Shown: positions 11,701 to 24,326, numbered from the stretch's first letter. The stretch: 64,000 nucleotides of DNA from Ilyonectria destructans (GCA_020740775.1 JAHEWK010000003.1:2108001-2172000); one strand, 5' to 3'. Numbers and translations are program-made. Notes: generated by a model from the sequence alone, not told the origin.

Positions 11701-13400
11701 GTACCACCCTCCACACCCCGTCGCTACCTCTTTTCTTCAACCATGCCACAGGGTCTCAGCAGGCGGCGTCGGGCGTTGGAGAAAATGGCGCACCCTGGTC
11801 GCTGGTTGGGCGGCAGTCCCCCAATACTTCCCTGGATCTCATCCCAGTTCGAGCCACTGCTGCACTAGGCCTCTTGCAGTAGCGTGCTCAACAGCCTGTG
11901 CAACCGCCTCTCTCAATAGTTCTGGGGATGTCTCAAGACATGTAACAGCCGTCCGTCCTCGATATTTATTGCATAGGGTTTGGTGAGGAGCGGAAGTTGA
12001 TTGGGATCTGCTCTTATTCTGAGACCCATGAGCGGGTTAGCCAGCATCTCCAACTGGTGTTTGCGCATTAAATTGTTCACCAAGGTCTTATGGTGAGTTT
12101 GTCGGTTGTATGCGGCTTTGCGGTGCGATAAGAGCCAAGTGCTGATTTGAGGTTGCCGACCTGGTATTGCCACTATCCTGGCTCCAGGAAACGGGACACG
12201 GCTTGCTAACCTGGCCCGTCTCAAGCCAATTTAGGCAGTCCCACACGCTACACCGAGTTGATCAACATCGGGACGTTGGACGCAGCAGGAGCTCAGTGCA
12301 TGCATGGCTCAACGAGGCTCGGCTTCGACACGCCGCGGAGACACGTAGACCAGGAGGCCTATCGCACCAACAACATCATCCAGTTCATAAAAGTCAATTT
12401 GAGCAGTCTGCAGGCAGACACTTTTTAAGCCTAGGTCAAATATGGGGGCGGGACGACTAACGGCTTAGCAAAGCCATCTTCCTCGGCAGCATGTCCCAGG
12501 ATCCCATTACCGACAGTCTCGACTGGCCCAAGCCCCAGGAACCAGGATTCAAGCCACGGGGCGTCAGTCTCTCACTTGCATGGAAGAGCAATTGTTAATA
12601 AAGGTGAAGGCGTCACTTTGGTAAAATTCCGGAGACGTTGGCGTACGACGGTGGCTCCCTCTGCCCTAGCGTCATCCCGCATGGCAAACCGTATGGTACG
12701 TACCTAACTGCGACCATCCGTCCTCATTCAAGGATGCTCCTCCAGTTCTCAGATTACCGATGGACGTAGAGGGCGTCTATCCCATGCCAGAGCACATCTG
12801 CAAGAAGCGGATGCATCGTAAAGTTGCACCCGCGTTGTCGTGCTAGGTACCGGGTTGTACTCCGCGTGTAGATGCCGTGACCGTCCCCACTCCGATGATC
12901 CGGGAGTAGACCTAAACGGAGGGCACGCCACTGCTCATGCCACACACAACGAGATGCTGATGGAAGAGCCTAGAGCGGGCCGCTGCTAGGAACTCATCAG
13001 GAAAGCCCGGCGCCGGCGGCAAGGCAACTAGGACAGGACATGGTCATCTTGAAGTGGCCCGTGTGCATGTCAAAGTTCGTCTGCCCGGACACAATATACC
13101 CGTTCGGCGATGCTTGCATTCTGGGAATGGCGGCGGGAGGAAGCAAATGGACGACAAAGGTACATGGGGAGCGTGAACTCCAGCAAGGCGCTGTGCCGTT
13201 CTTACAAGTGTCTCATGAAGAACATGCCAGGCCTCCAGCCACCAACGGGACCAAGAGTATTACGGATACAGGTTCAGCGTGATTGTCGACGAAGTGCGCG
13301 ACTTCGGGCCTCCCCTAGCAGGCCGAGCTGGCTCATGCAGGGTGCATGGGGGACAACCGTGAGCAGCGCTCAGGCGTCGAGCCATATTAAATGGTCAGCC
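8791..13400. other. Long gene-free interval, part 1
   Basis: About 4.6 kb with no recognisable coding region. Open frames up to about 190 codons exist on both strands, but they overlap each other in several frames, lack conserved motifs and have no convincing splice partners. The first few hundred bases should be the SAP30 promoter and leader. One 7-mer tandem repeat is entered separately. No transposase, reverse transcriptase or terminal repeat was seen. Confidence 0.45.
9015..9042. repeat. Tandem repeat, TGCTGAG x 4
   Basis: Four perfect head-to-tail copies of a 7-base unit lie about 225 bp upstream of the SAP30 start codon, inside its presumed promoter or leader. Such a tract is expected to vary in copy number between strains. 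Confidence 0.9.
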
Positions 13401-15659
13401 ATGATGGGACGTCCATGAGGAGCCATGGATCATGGATTCTCGGCCCCAATTAATCGAGCTCCCCCTCCACTCCTCCACTCTGTTCTGTCTCTCCCCTGGC
13501 CCAGCGGTAGCCCCCGGTCTCTGCTAACGAGAGCTGGCGGTGCTGGCCGGTTGCACCCCTTGCACCCTCACTACTGTGTTGGTCCTGATGCAGCGAGCTG
13601 CACATCAGGGCACGGCGGCGCAGACATGGATGGGACCAGGGCCAAGAGACTGCCCCCTCGCGGATGGCCCAGGAGAATGGGGTCGCGACGGGGACTGGAA
13701 ACGAGGCGGCGCTAGGAGCGGAGGTGGAGGCTCGAGTTGCAGGCCTGCAGCTTGAGGTGGACTGGTGGACTGGTGGACGGGGCAAGGCGTGTCTCTGGGT
13801 GATGATGTGGGAGCCGAGGAGGGAGGAGTGGGCTCAGTGGCAAAGGGTGGGAGGGAGGGTCGATGTGGAGGGTCTCCGCGCAGGCTGGCTGGCTCGCTGC
13901 TGGCACAGTAGACCTTACGTACCACGCCGAACAGGCGCGAGTACCGTGTCAGCGGGCTAGTGTCGACGTCCCGGAGCAGGTACTGCGCCGTAAACGGGAT
14001 GGGACGTCGCCTGGGTGTGTCTCTGTCTGGGCGGATTGGATGGGCGCTGCTGCGAGTGCTGTCGCTGGTTGATTTGCGATGGATCGAGGATGGAGGTTTT
14101 TTCTGGACGAGGGTCGAGGGTCGAGGGTCGAGGGTCCTTGCCATAAAGATCAAAGGCCCCCCAAATACCCCCCACCCTACCCGCGTCCACTCCCACTTCC
14201 CCAGAACCTCTGCCTGGGAACCATCAAGTGCTTGCTTGTTGCCTGCGATTCTCGTACCTTGCGTGGGCTTGTTGAACTGGTCTTTTTTCTTCTACTATCA
14301 TCCAGCCGATCCGATCTGTTTCCTCTCGAGTCTCGAGTCCCAACTCTCAACAACCGCGTGTGAGCCGTCACTTGTCGGTTTTCTCCGTCTCATTGTCGCC
14401 ATCCTCGCCCACTCCCGTTCTCTCGTTGTCCCAACCCGCGTCGCCTCTGCGCCTTGTGCGCCAACAATGCGCTTTTGAGCCCGAGGTACAGTATGCGCCC
14501 CCATCTTCTTTGTCCTCGTCTGCTGTGCTTCATCTTTCGTCTCCCCTCTCTTCTCTCTTCCTCCACGACACTTCGAGTCGCCAACTCGCCTTACTCGCGC
14601 CATCCCTCCTGCGTCGCCATCGTCCTGCTTCCAGACTCCACCGCGGCTCCGTCCGCTGTTGCCGGGGACGCCAAAATCCAACGCCCGCTGCCCGCTGCCC
14701 GCCATGCCAAGGTACATCCATGACTTTCGACATGCGCGCTGGCCAACTGTGAGCCGCTGGCTAGCTGGCTAGCTGCGAGCACGGATACCGCAGCTTTACA
14801 CCGAGCCTCTATTTTCTGTACCTCTCCCGAAGCTCCGAGGCTCAAAGCTCGACATGCCTCGTTCGACCTGCTCCGCGCGCATTTTCTCGGGGTCGATCCA
14901 GGATCTTCCACCTACCAATCCCCATCACCCGTGGCGTCTCCGCAATCCGCCTGGCCCAGTCATCCCGGAACTCGAAAGCCAGACAAACAAGACAGAAGCC
15001 ATTTTCAATCCTCGCCATCGCCTCGACAACTCGGCTCCAACCCGACTATGGCGTCCCTAACAAAACCCAGTGCAGCGAATCACCACTTCCATGACTAAAC
15101 GCTGCCTCCGCACCGTCTCGCCCTCCCCCAGTCTGGGTCCCACAACCCGGTTTCCCCCAAGGCCACTTGACGTCCCTTGATCCACTTCACAGCATTTTAC
15201 CCGCAAAAACACGCGACCACCCTCTCGTCCTCCACTAACATTGAATAGCCAGCTCCTAATCAGCGTGATTCTCTCTTTTCCTGTTGTCGCCCGTCGATCT
15301 TCCTGTCGCGACCTTCACTCGATCTTTCCGTCCGGCCCCCCTCGACGAGCTGGTCGCCCTGCCTGCCATGTGTCTGGCGCGACTTCCAATTAGTCTTTAA
15401 GGGCTGATCCAATCTACCACCTTGTCCCACATTTGCGGCCCCTCGGCAACCCCGCGATTCCGCAGGTGCCTTCGCCGTTTCAACGCTGCTCAGCCAAGAA
15501 GCAGTTTCCAATTGCGTACCTCGCCTATCGACAAAACCTTCCTTCCCTGTGCGTGTAGGAGACTCGTCGTCCGGTCTTCCGCGAAACTCAAGCCTTCGCC
15601 CATCGCCATCTACTTTGCACCTATCTATCCCTCGACTCGGAACCTCGAAACATCAGGCC
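13401..15659. promoter_or_regulatory. Pyrimidine-rich upstream region of the C2H2 factor gene
   Basis: From about 14.2 kb to the start codon at 15660 the plus strand is strongly C/T-rich, with many CTC, TCC and CCT runs, typical of long promoters and 5' leaders in filamentous ascomycetes. Several ATG-initiated short frames occur in it and could act as upstream ORFs if the leader is long. No coding gene is recognisable. The assignment as leader is inference. Confidence 0.4.
14109..14136. repeat. Tandem repeat, GAGGGTC x 4
   Basis: Four perfect copies of a 7-base unit lie about 1.5 kb upstream of the C2H2 factor gene. Both this and the repeat at 9015 have a 7 bp period and four copies but unrelated units. 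Confidence 0.9.
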
Positions 15660-18600
15660 ATGGCCTCTATACTAGCTACGCAACCAAGCGACCTCAAACC
15701 CATCCTCCCGATCTCCCCGGTAAGCTCAGGCGCAATGGGCACGGTACAGAACCTCGACAACATACAACCCCACGATCGGGGTCGTCGACGAAGTCGCTCG
15801 CCCGAAAATGAGGGCGACCAGGATGGAAAGGCAGACGACGTCAACGACGGCCCCAACGGGGCCTCATCCAACTCAGATGGCCCCGGTCCCGCAAGAAAAA
15901 GGCGACGGAGTCGCAAAGGCCTCGACAAGCGATTTGAGTGTTCGTCCGAAGGCTGTGGGAAGAGTTACTCTAGGGCAGAGCATCTGTATGTCTTGCGCTG
16001 GCTCATGGCTCTCATGCGAACAACTTGCACTAACATCGCCCAGGTATCGCCATCAGCTCAATCATAACTCGAAGCAAACATATCACTGCAACTTCCCTAA
16101 CTGCACCCGAACATTTGTTCGGGGAGATTTATTGAAGCGCCACATGGACCGTCACGCCGCCAAAGGATCCCAGCTTAATCAGAGGGACTCTATGGCTGGA
16201 CATATCGCGCCAGTTCTGGCCCCCGGCTCCAACTCCCCAGAATTCAACCGAAACTCGATGGACTATTCCAATCCCCGATCGTCCCATATGCAATATCAGG
16301 CTCAGCAAGATCCCTCTGGGGGGCCATACTCTCCCTTGACAACCCCTCAGGGCATGTTTACAAACGGGGGTCTTTCGAATGGAATGGATACCTATGGAGC
16401 ACAGAACCAGGGCTTCGATAATCGACCGCCACAACTTTCCCAGCCTCACTCGCCTTCGGTATCGCAGCGACAGTCCATGCCGACCAATGCTACATCCTTC
16501 GGGGTTATGTCGCCCATCGCCAACCAGCAAGGCTTCCCAAAATCGCAGAACAACATGCCTCAGTCCAGTAGCTTTGTCTCGCAACAGAATGTGATGCCAA
16601 TGAACCTACCTCCGTCGCAGTTCTCTAATGGCCAGAGCCAGACGTCGCATGAAACTGGACAGCCCTATGGCGCCACTACCGCTGCCGAATACTCGGAGCC
16701 TGGGACTACTCAAGCCGGTGAGCTGATGATGTTGGATCAGATGTCAATACCTGGAACTGTTCCCGTGTTCGGTGGTGATGGGGATCTTAATAAGTCTCCA
16801 TATGTGGGAATGCCAGAGGATTTTATGGCTTACCTGTTCAACTCACCTGGTCCGTCAAACATGACTCCCGTGCTACCGCCTGGGTACTCAAAGTTAGTAT
16901 TCCCCCTCATTTCCTTCACCTCGCCATTCGGCTAACTAGTTTCAGTTACGGAGACTTGCAAAACAACCAGTTCAACATGTCGCTATTGAGTGGCGATGGT
17001 GCTGCACTAGGATACTTCCCAACAGCTCCGCAGACGGTGATGGCGGTCAACAATCTCTTGGAGCAGCAAGTTCCGGAGGCCACGATTTCCGAAGAAAAGA
17101 GTCAGGAACTATTCGACTTCATCAAGGAGCGCTTCCACGACAACAAACATGCACCCGTTGATCGTCAGTGGGATGGTATCCTGGAAGGTGACCGCGCCAA
17201 CGGTGACCACATGCTGAGCAAGAGGATGATGCAGGCTTATATTGGCTCATACTGGTATCACTTTAGCGATCAGATGCCAATTCTTCACAAGCCGACCTTT
17301 TCTCCCGACAGAACACCAAACTTACTGTTGTTGTCCATGATGGCAATTGGAGGTGCCTGTCTTGACCGAACCCACGGACACAAGGTTACGAAGGCTGGTG
17401 CTCAGCTATCCAACTTCCTTGCCTGGCACCTTCGGTGGGATATATTCATGGACCTAAACTTCCGGCCCCCAGCCAAACTCTGGGTTTTCCAAGCTCTCAT
17501 TCTTCTAGAGCTGTACGAGAAGATGTACTCGTCGAGAGAGCTGCACGAACGGGCTCATATCCACCATGCAACAACCATTACACTGATGCGCCGTGGCCGT
17601 TCCTTGATCGGCAAGTCTGCTTTGGAGTCACCACCAAATCCAAGGGATAGCTCCAACGGATCCCGTCAGTCATCAACATCAAGTCTCGCCCCGACTGCGG
17701 AGAAGTGGTGGGAACATTGGGTGACCAACGAAGCCACGCGGCGTGCGGCCTTTGCAGCCTTCGTAATTGACTCTATCCATGCCACCATGTTTGGGCATTC
17801 AGCAGTCATGGTTGCTCATGAGATGAGACTACCCTTGCCTTGCGACGATGCGATGTGGCGGGCCGGTAGCAGTGCAGAAGTTTGGAGGATTGAATCAAAT
17901 TTGATGTCAAACGGTATCAAGCCGATGTCATTCTTGGAAGGTCTCAAGCGAACATTGAGTAACCAAGATGTGCGAACAAACTCCTTCGGAAGAACTGTTC
18001 TAATGGCAGGACTCCTGAGTGTCTCGTGGCATATGCACCAACGAGACCTCCAGGTCAATGTCCTGGGCGGAGGAATCATTCAAGCCCTTGGAGGCCGTGA
18101 CAGATGGCGTGCCACTCTGACACGAGCATATGACACCTGGAAGGCAGACTTTGACAAGTCGCTGGAACAGTACGAACCTTCGACCGACCCATACCGAGAC
18201 AACATCATGAAAAAGACCGAGTTCAATGTTGTCTTTGAGAGCCGCACAGTTTTGCATCATCTGGCGCACATGGCTATGCATGCTGACATCGTCGACTGCC
18301 AGATGTTTGCCCGAGCAAAGCGTCTCCTTGGTCGAGCCATCGGCCCGCAGGAATTTGGCAGCGCTCAAAGGCGAATCAAGGATCACTGGGCACATTCCGC
18401 CAGGGCCAGAGACGCAACGTTCTATGCCCTCAAGTTTCTATGCTCAGTCCTCGCACCTGACCAAGTGACGCCAGCGCATGCGGGGGGGTACCACCTGGAT
18501 GAGCCATACGATGCTCGTGACGATGTCCTCCTCAATCGCCCATGGGTTCTTTACTTTGCAGCCCTAGTTGTATGGTGCTATGGCTTCGCCCTGGAGGGGC

Positions 18601-18848
18601 CTTGCCCGAGTGCCCCGATTCCCACGACTCGACAAGAAAAGCTTCAATACATGAGGGAGTACTTCGTCCGATTCGGCACCATTGAGAACCCTGGGAACTT
18701 GCAAGGAAAGACTGGCATTAATGCGAACACGGCGCTCCTGATGATCCTGAAGGACACGTTTGAAACTACCCGGTGGGAGCTCTTGCATGAAGCTTCAACC
18801 CTCCTGAACAACTGCATTGTCCTCAACTCGGGCGGTACAATCCACTGA
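15660..18848 (+). CDS. C2H2 zinc-finger transcription factor with fungal-specific regulatory domain
   Basis: Model: join(15660-15985, 16044-16892, 16946-18848), 1025 aa. Two adjacent C2H2 fingers lie near the N-terminus: C94, C99, H112, H116 and C124, C129, H142, H146. They are preceded by a basic RKRRRSRK stretch (about 79-86) that could be a nuclear signal. Residues about 150-390 are Gln/Ser/Pro/Met-rich and low in complexity, as in activation regions. The second half contains the helical fungal-specific transcription factor domain (about 450-900, with SYWYHFSDQMPILHKPTF near its start). The first intron (58 bp) falls inside finger 1 and splicing restores HLYRHQLNH; the second (53 bp) has a GGCTAACT branch region. 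The combination of C2H2 fingers with this domain is widespread in Pezizomycotina; the target genes are unknown. Confidence 0.9.
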
Positions 18849-19281
18849 GGCAATCACGGTGAAGAAATGAAATAATGGAAGAGCGCAGGAGACCAGGCGC
18901 TGGAAGATTTGGGATGTGAACGATCCAAGGATGACGGATGTTTGATGGCACGATACAATGTGGTTCATATGGGGTGGGAGGCTTCAGATGATTGATTGCT
19001 CTTTGTACTTTAGAATACCCCAATGTCTTTGACGACAGCGCGTTTTTAACATGTTTTCACAACTCCTTGACCATTAAAGGAGCACCATAAGATCGACGTA
19101 AGGTGGACTTCGTCCTCTTCACTCAAGTTTTTCGACTCTTCTTCCAATGTGAGACCTTGGCCCATTTATATTAATAGCTATCGGTCTCCCAGAACCAAAT
19201 ATAACGCCAATATGTATGTAATTAAACAATATAATGGAATTCGTAGCACGTAGTAGGGAATATGATTCAGCACCAGCCCTA
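18849..19281. other. Convergent intergenic interval
   Basis: This 433 bp AT-richer stretch between the C2H2 factor (plus) and the F-box gene (minus) should contain both 3' untranslated regions. No gene is visible. Confidence 0.6.
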
Positions 19282-21246
19282 TCAGTCATCATGAGCTTGC
19301 GCTATCGCGTAGAAATGGCTAGGTTCCGGTTCCCACGGCTGAGGCCGATTCTCGACTGTAACGGTAAATCGCTGGACATCCTCATCCTGGTCATCGTCGT
19401 CGTCGCCATATTCATCATCATCATCCTCGTCTTCACCATCCACATGGAGGAGTATGGCGTAGGGAACGAAGAAGTCATTCGGTAACATGTCGTCCTCCTG
19501 GGGTAGGGCCCTGTCCCGCGTAGGGCCCTTCCAGAACGCAGTGGGGCCGGCGGGGCCGTGGGCGTCATAGTCTCTGTAAAGAGGAGGATAAGTAACGGGA
19601 AATGGGGATATTAGTTGTCTATTTGAGAGGGGTAGGAAACAAACCTGTCGAACCAGTTGCCGACGACGCCGCGGGCGGACCGAACTCCGCCGACCTGGAT
19701 GCCCTCGCTACGCCAGCGCTCCTGACCGTTGAAGATGGAGAAAGTTGTCCAGCGCACATCGCCCTCTCGAGTCAATCGAACAGTACCTATAGTTTGCCAC
19801 CCTTCTACGTTAGTCCAGGCAAATTCTTCTTTATGGCAACGCAGGACAAAGGGGAAGGGGAGGAGGCTCACCTCGCATATGGGAGTTGCCGTTGCCGTCA
19901 AACGAGTCGTCAAGTGAGCGTGTGACTCCCTTGAAATGCACCACCGGCAGGTCCTGTCCATCATCGGGCCCGGGAGGCTCGATTTTGTAGACTTTCAGGT
20001 TCATCTGGAGGATACGGGTGGCCTCGCCAACATCAAGGGCAGGGCGTGGAGTGTCTCGCCCGATGAGATCCTCAGCGGGGAAGTTGTAGCTAAAGAAGTC
20101 GTTGTAGTCAAGGAAACAGACGATCTGGGACCTTAACTTGTTAGCTCGTTGTTCTTTGTGAAATCTAGTGTCCATATTTTGGAGGTAATATAAAGAGATG
20201 GGGACGGACGCGGTACCATGTGCCGGTGACATCGTATGGGTCCTTGTTCTCAAGGGATGAGATTACAGGACCGGGCAGTCCCATGTAGCTTCCCGGCCAG
20301 GAGCCAGAGAAGGGACTGTCCCAAACTTCCCTAAACAGGTCGGAAACGAAGCGTCTAGATCCAATATTCTTCGCGAGCACGATAAGGATAGCCTCTACCT
20401 TCTCCCAGTCGACGCGGTCGGATCCATCGTCGAGGAACGGGCCCCAGTGGGTACGCTCGGTATACTGGCGCAGATCATACACCTTGGAGCAAGCATATGG
20501 ATACGTGCGAGAGGCTCTCGTAGATCCGATGCTAAGGATGGGTCTACCATACAGACAGTGCAACTTTGCGCTTCGCTGATGGAGAAGCGCCTTGGACGAG
20601 CCTCCGCCGCTGGCACGGATGGGATGGCGGAGCTCGCTGCGCACACGCTCAAACAAGAAAGACCGCTGGAGGAAGGCCTCTAAGTTGGATTCATCGCCGA
20701 AAAGCTGGTTCAGGAACAAGACGTTTAGGGAGCCAGCATGGGACCTGGCGCCTGGGGGGGTCTCGAGACTAGCCGAAGCGTGGCTGAGGAGGCGGTTGAC
20801 GACCTCATAGACAAAGTCCATCTCATGTTTCTAGATGGAATCAGTAACATGAAGGGCGGAAGGGAGCCGGGGTTAAAAGGGATGGCGAAAGGCTGGCGTT
20901 GCAATCTGTCGTCTCACCTTGTCGGTGGCGTCGCTGCGACGGCATATCGCTTCGAGGCGGACCAGGTCATGGACCTCAGTATACCAGTCCAAGTCCAAAT
21001 CCTTTGGCGTGTCCTGCGGGTTGTTAATCACACATTTGATATTGGGGTCGCGAATACAACAGCGCTTCATACCAAGTGTTTCAGGTAGACGGCACGGCAC
21101 AGCGTCTTGTTGCCTTTGGCGAAGGCCCGGAGCAATGAGCACACTTGGGGCAGGATGATGACGATGTCAGCGGGGTCGAGCCACTGGAGGATCAGCTGAA
21201 GCACCTCGGCGGGGAGGTTGATGAGGAGCATGGTGTCTGGAGCCAT
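19282..21246 (-). CDS. F-box protein with acidic C-terminus
   Basis: Model: complement of join(19282-19573, 19645-19786, 19872-20124, 20210-20830, 20918-21013, 21073-21246), 525 aa. The N-terminus (about residues 7-50) reads as an F-box, with the LPAEVLQLIL core and later CSLLRAFAKGNKTLCRAVYLK, and would dock to Skp1 in an SCF ubiquitin ligase. The rest contains conserved Trp/Tyr-rich blocks (VCFLDYNDFFSYNFP, DVRWTTFSIFNGQERW, GPAGPTAFW) that I recognise only as a fungal F-box family of unknown substrate. Near the C-terminus is an Asp/Glu run encoded by repeated GAT/GAC codons. All five introns (59-87 bp) have in-phase boundaries; the donor at 20209 (GTCCGT) is the weakest. An alternative start is the Met at 21231. 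Confidence 0.87.
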
Positions 21247-21681
21247 TCTCTATGCGGTGAAGGAGAAACGAGGGGAAGGAAGAGTGAGGCTGGCGGGATG
21301 GAATATATGGCCAGTCATGATAGGCCTTGTGTAACGAACCCGACGTCGGATTTAACGGATGCCCATCCCACTTCCGTACGTCTGAGATCATGGTGGGGCT
21401 TGGTTCCACAATGCTTACCCTAGACACGATTACCCCGGATCGTTCGCGCGGTGTACTGCTACCAGCTTATAATTCGAGGCGTGATACATGGGATAGTGTG
21501 TTTTGTCGTATTGGTTCGGTGTAAGTGATTTATATCTCATTGTTGTATAGTTTGTTCATCTGTTTAAACTGCCCTCGGGGGTTGAGTATGCTGGGTTTGA
21601 TAATAGTAGGGGTTTCATTACTCAGTGTACAAGGCGCAACACCAATGGGCAAACAACCACACGAATATCACACCCATTCAT
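21247..21681. other. Intergenic interval upstream of the F-box gene
   Basis: This 435 bp stretch lies between the F-box start codon and the stop codon of the thioesterase gene, both on the minus strand. It should hold the F-box promoter and the thioesterase 3' untranslated region. No gene is visible. Confidence 0.6.
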
Positions 21682-22294
21682 CTATAATTTGAGGGTCGCA
21701 TCAATATTAACCTTCCCGTGCTCGCAAACTGCAAGCAAAGCGTTGTCGCTCCTCCTCCTCATGACGCCCCGCAGTGTCGCCAGCTTCCTGCCCACCTGGA
21801 CAATCTCGCATTCCAGCAACACCTCCTCACCCACAGGCACAGGGCGCATGTAGGTGACGTTGAGCGTCCGACTGACACCCATAAACTCCCAGAAACCCGG
21901 GCGGTTGACAAGCGCCAGCGGTAGCGTGGTGGAGAAGTCAAACAGCGTGGCCGCGCACCCGCCGTGCAGGTTGTCGAGCCGGTTGCAGTTCTCTGGCTGC
22001 ACGGTGTACGAGAAGGTGCAAGACGGATGAGGTTCCGCTGGGTTGGTGGATACGAGCTTGAGGTTGGGAATCAGGGAGCGCATCCACTCCTGGAACTCGT
22101 GTGTCAGTGGACGCAATACTCATAAACAGCAGAGTGCGTGGACTCACCCCGGCCCTGAGACGGCCCTGATCATTCTTTGTGAGGTTGAGCCAGGTGTTGA
22201 TCTTCTCATCTGGTGTCCCGTTCAAAAGAATCTCGCGCTCTGCCGCCGATGCGGAATCAGCCGCCTCGCGATTGCTCTCCCAGGAGTCCGCCAT
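21682..22294 (-). CDS. Hotdog-fold acyl-CoA thioesterase (PaaI/ACOT13-like)
   Basis: Model: complement of join(21682-22095, 22148-22294), 186 aa, one 52 bp intron (GTGAGT, CACTGAC branch point). The second exon carries the 4HBT signature NLHGGCAATLFDFSTTLPL, with the HGG turn and an Asp on the central helix, then strands such as VSRTLNVTYMRPVPVGEEVLLECEIVQ and KLATLRGVM. These proteins hydrolyse acyl-CoA thioesters, usually as dimers or tetramers. The N-terminal exon (about 49 residues) is hydrophilic with no clear targeting signal. Substrate chain length cannot be read from the sequence. It shares a divergent promoter with PEX12, which would be consistent with, but does not show, a role in peroxisomal lipid metabolism; no C-terminal SKL-type signal is present (it ends ATLKL). 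Confidence 0.88.
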
Positions 22295-23048
22295 GATGGA
22301 GTCCGTTTAACAATGCGCCAAGGTGTGGTGCGGAGATTGATGATGCTGGGAACTTCTTTATCAAAATGAGCTTGGGTTAGATGCTCTGGCCGATGCGCGG
22401 GCGTGTGTCGTCAGCAGGAGTAGCTACCGAATCGGGAAATGATACCAGCTTGGGGAGTCGAGATTGGCTAAGCGACCATCAACGCGACGACGAGCGTGAG
22501 ACTGGATGTTGGTATAGGGAGAGGGATCTGGAGGAAAAAGGGACAAGGTCCAGCTACATAACGGTATGGTAACACAAAAGCGACCGGTCCGAACCCCTGG
22601 ACGATTTGAATGGAAAGAATGATGGCATTGCCCCGTTTGCAGTTTGCAGCACCGCGGTAGGTCGGCGTAAAATGCCGAGGCAATGGGGAACATCACAGGC
22701 GTGATCCCCGCTATCGATCAACTATGGCCGCGGTAATGGTTAGGTAGCTTAGCTTCTGCAGTGGCCGCTGCACGGTAATTCGGTAGGGACCTAAGTTACA
22801 GGCTACCTGTCCCTGAAGGACCGGGCCTGTTCCGATGTGCGCTCCGAAATCTGGGGTGACGAGTGGGACCCATTTTAGGACGAATCCACCATCTCATGCG
22901 CCGCTATCAGCAACGACCATCTTCGTCCTTACTCTTCATTTCTTACCTTCGTCACCACACTACAAAGCGTACGCGCGTTCTCCTAATCCATTGCTTTACT
23001 TCGCTGCATAGCATTCGCCCCCTCCCCTCCCCTCCCCCTCCTCCAGCA
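22295..23048. promoter_or_regulatory. Divergent promoter, thioesterase / PEX12
   Basis: The start codons of the thioesterase (minus) and PEX12 (plus) are 754 bp apart and diverge. The last 30 bases before PEX12 are a C/T tract (CCCCTCCCCTCCCC and similar), typical of a leader. No gene is recognisable between them. Confidence 0.5.
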
Positions 23049-24326
23049 ATGGAGTTCGTCACAGCCCTCCGGGGCACCTTCGACGAGCAGAAGCCCTCGC
23101 TCTTCGAAGTTCTCTCCGAGCAGCAGCTCAACGCCCTCCTCCCGCCCACGCTCCGCTACCTCCTCACCGTCGCCACCCATCGCCACCCCCGATACCTCCT
23201 GCGAATCCTCAACTCCTTCGATGAGCTCTACGCCGGCGCCATGTTGCTCGTTGAGCGCCATTACCTGCGAACCCGCGGCGGCTCCTTCACCGAGAACTTC
23301 TACGGGCTCAAGCGCGAAAAGGGCCTCCACGCCGAGATCCCCCGAGCCACCATGTCGGCCCCCAGCCTCGTCCGCGACACCCTTAAACTGTCCACCAAGG
23401 ACGTGTGGAAGAACTTGCTCGTTCTCGTTGGGATTCCATATCTCAAGCGGAAGCTTGACGAGAGCTACGATGTGAATGCGCCTCGCGCCCTCCTTGGTGC
23501 TGCGTACACCCGCATGCCCGATAATCCTACTCTCCGCGACCGGTTCCTACACTACTACCGATGGTTCCTGCGGAACATTTACCCGAGCGTTAATGCTGGC
23601 TACTACTTTGCCATGCTCGCCTTCAACCTGGCCTACCTCTTCGACGGTAGCAAGTTCCATAGCCCCTTGATGTGGCTTATAGGAACTCGGATACGTAGGA
23701 TGAATGGGGAAGATTACAGAGCCATTGATCTCTTGTCCCAACCGCCAGAGCAGGGCCATAGGCCTAGCCGTGGGTCGCTCCTATCACCCCGAGAACTCGG
23801 GCCACGATTGCTGTCCAGCTTGTCTATCTTGCTGCCGACTAGCATCTTTGCGTTGAAGTTCCTAGAGTGGTGGTATCAGTCAGACTTTGCGAAGCAGTTG
23901 TCTCGAAGGGCAACTGAGAGCATCGATCTTCCACCTCCCGTGATATCCGGCCTGAATCGGAAGGGACGGGCCGAGAAGAAGAAGAACAAGGCGAACGAGG
24001 AGGCTAATGACGGGGAACATATACCGTCACCCGAGGATGCCCCTATTGCGACACCCTCGTTGTTGCCCATTTTCACAGTCCCCTTCCCGACTGATTCGTC
24101 ATTGTGCCCGATTTGTCAGGATGACATCGTCACGCCGACAGCCTGTCAGACCGGCGTCGTTTATTGCTATTCGTGTATCCATAAATGGATTGAAGGCATG
24201 CACCCGAAGCAGGAAACCTTTATGGAAGACCACGCTGGCAAGTGGGAGAGTGGTCAAGGGAGATGCGCAGTCACGGGAAGACGCGTCCTTGGTGGAACCG
24301 AAGGTCTCAGGCGCATAATGGTATAG
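23049..24326 (+). CDS. PEX12: Peroxisome assembly protein PEX12 (RING peroxin)
   Basis: Single exon, 425 aa. PEX12 is one of three RING peroxins that form the peroxisomal membrane ubiquitin-ligase channel recycling the import receptor PEX5. The N-terminal Pex2/Pex12 domain (about residues 15-260) has the expected conserved blocks ([29 protein letters not shown]) and several hydrophobic helices. A C-terminal RING-like domain starts near residue 353 with CPIC, then [12 protein letters not shown]. As in other PEX12 proteins, the RING is degenerate and lacks the full set of eight zinc ligands. The open frame extends upstream only through a non-ATG codon, so the first ATG (23049) is used. An Asn/Glu/Lys-rich loop (about residues 305-325) precedes the RING. 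Confidence 0.96.
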   Translation: MEFVTALRGTFDEQKPSLFEVLSEQQLNALLPPTLRYLLTVATHRHPRYLLRILNSFDELYAGAMLLVERHYLRTRGGSFTENFYGLKREKGLHAEIPRATMSAPSLVRDTLKLSTKDVWKNLLVLVGIPYLKRKLDESYDVNAPRALLGAAYTRMPDNPTLRDRFLHYYRWFLRNIYPSVNAGYYFAMLAFNLAYLFDGSKFHSPLMWLIGTRIRRMNGEDYRAIDLLSQPPEQGHRPSRGSLLSPRELGPRLLSSLSILLPTSIFALKFLEWWYQSDFAKQLSRRATESIDLPPPVISGLNRKGRAEKKKNKANEEANDGEHIPSPEDAPIATPSLLPIFTVPFPTDSSLCPICQDDIVTPTACQTGVVYCYSCIHKWIEGMHPKQETFMEDHAGKWESGQGRCAVTGRRVLGGTEGLRRIMV

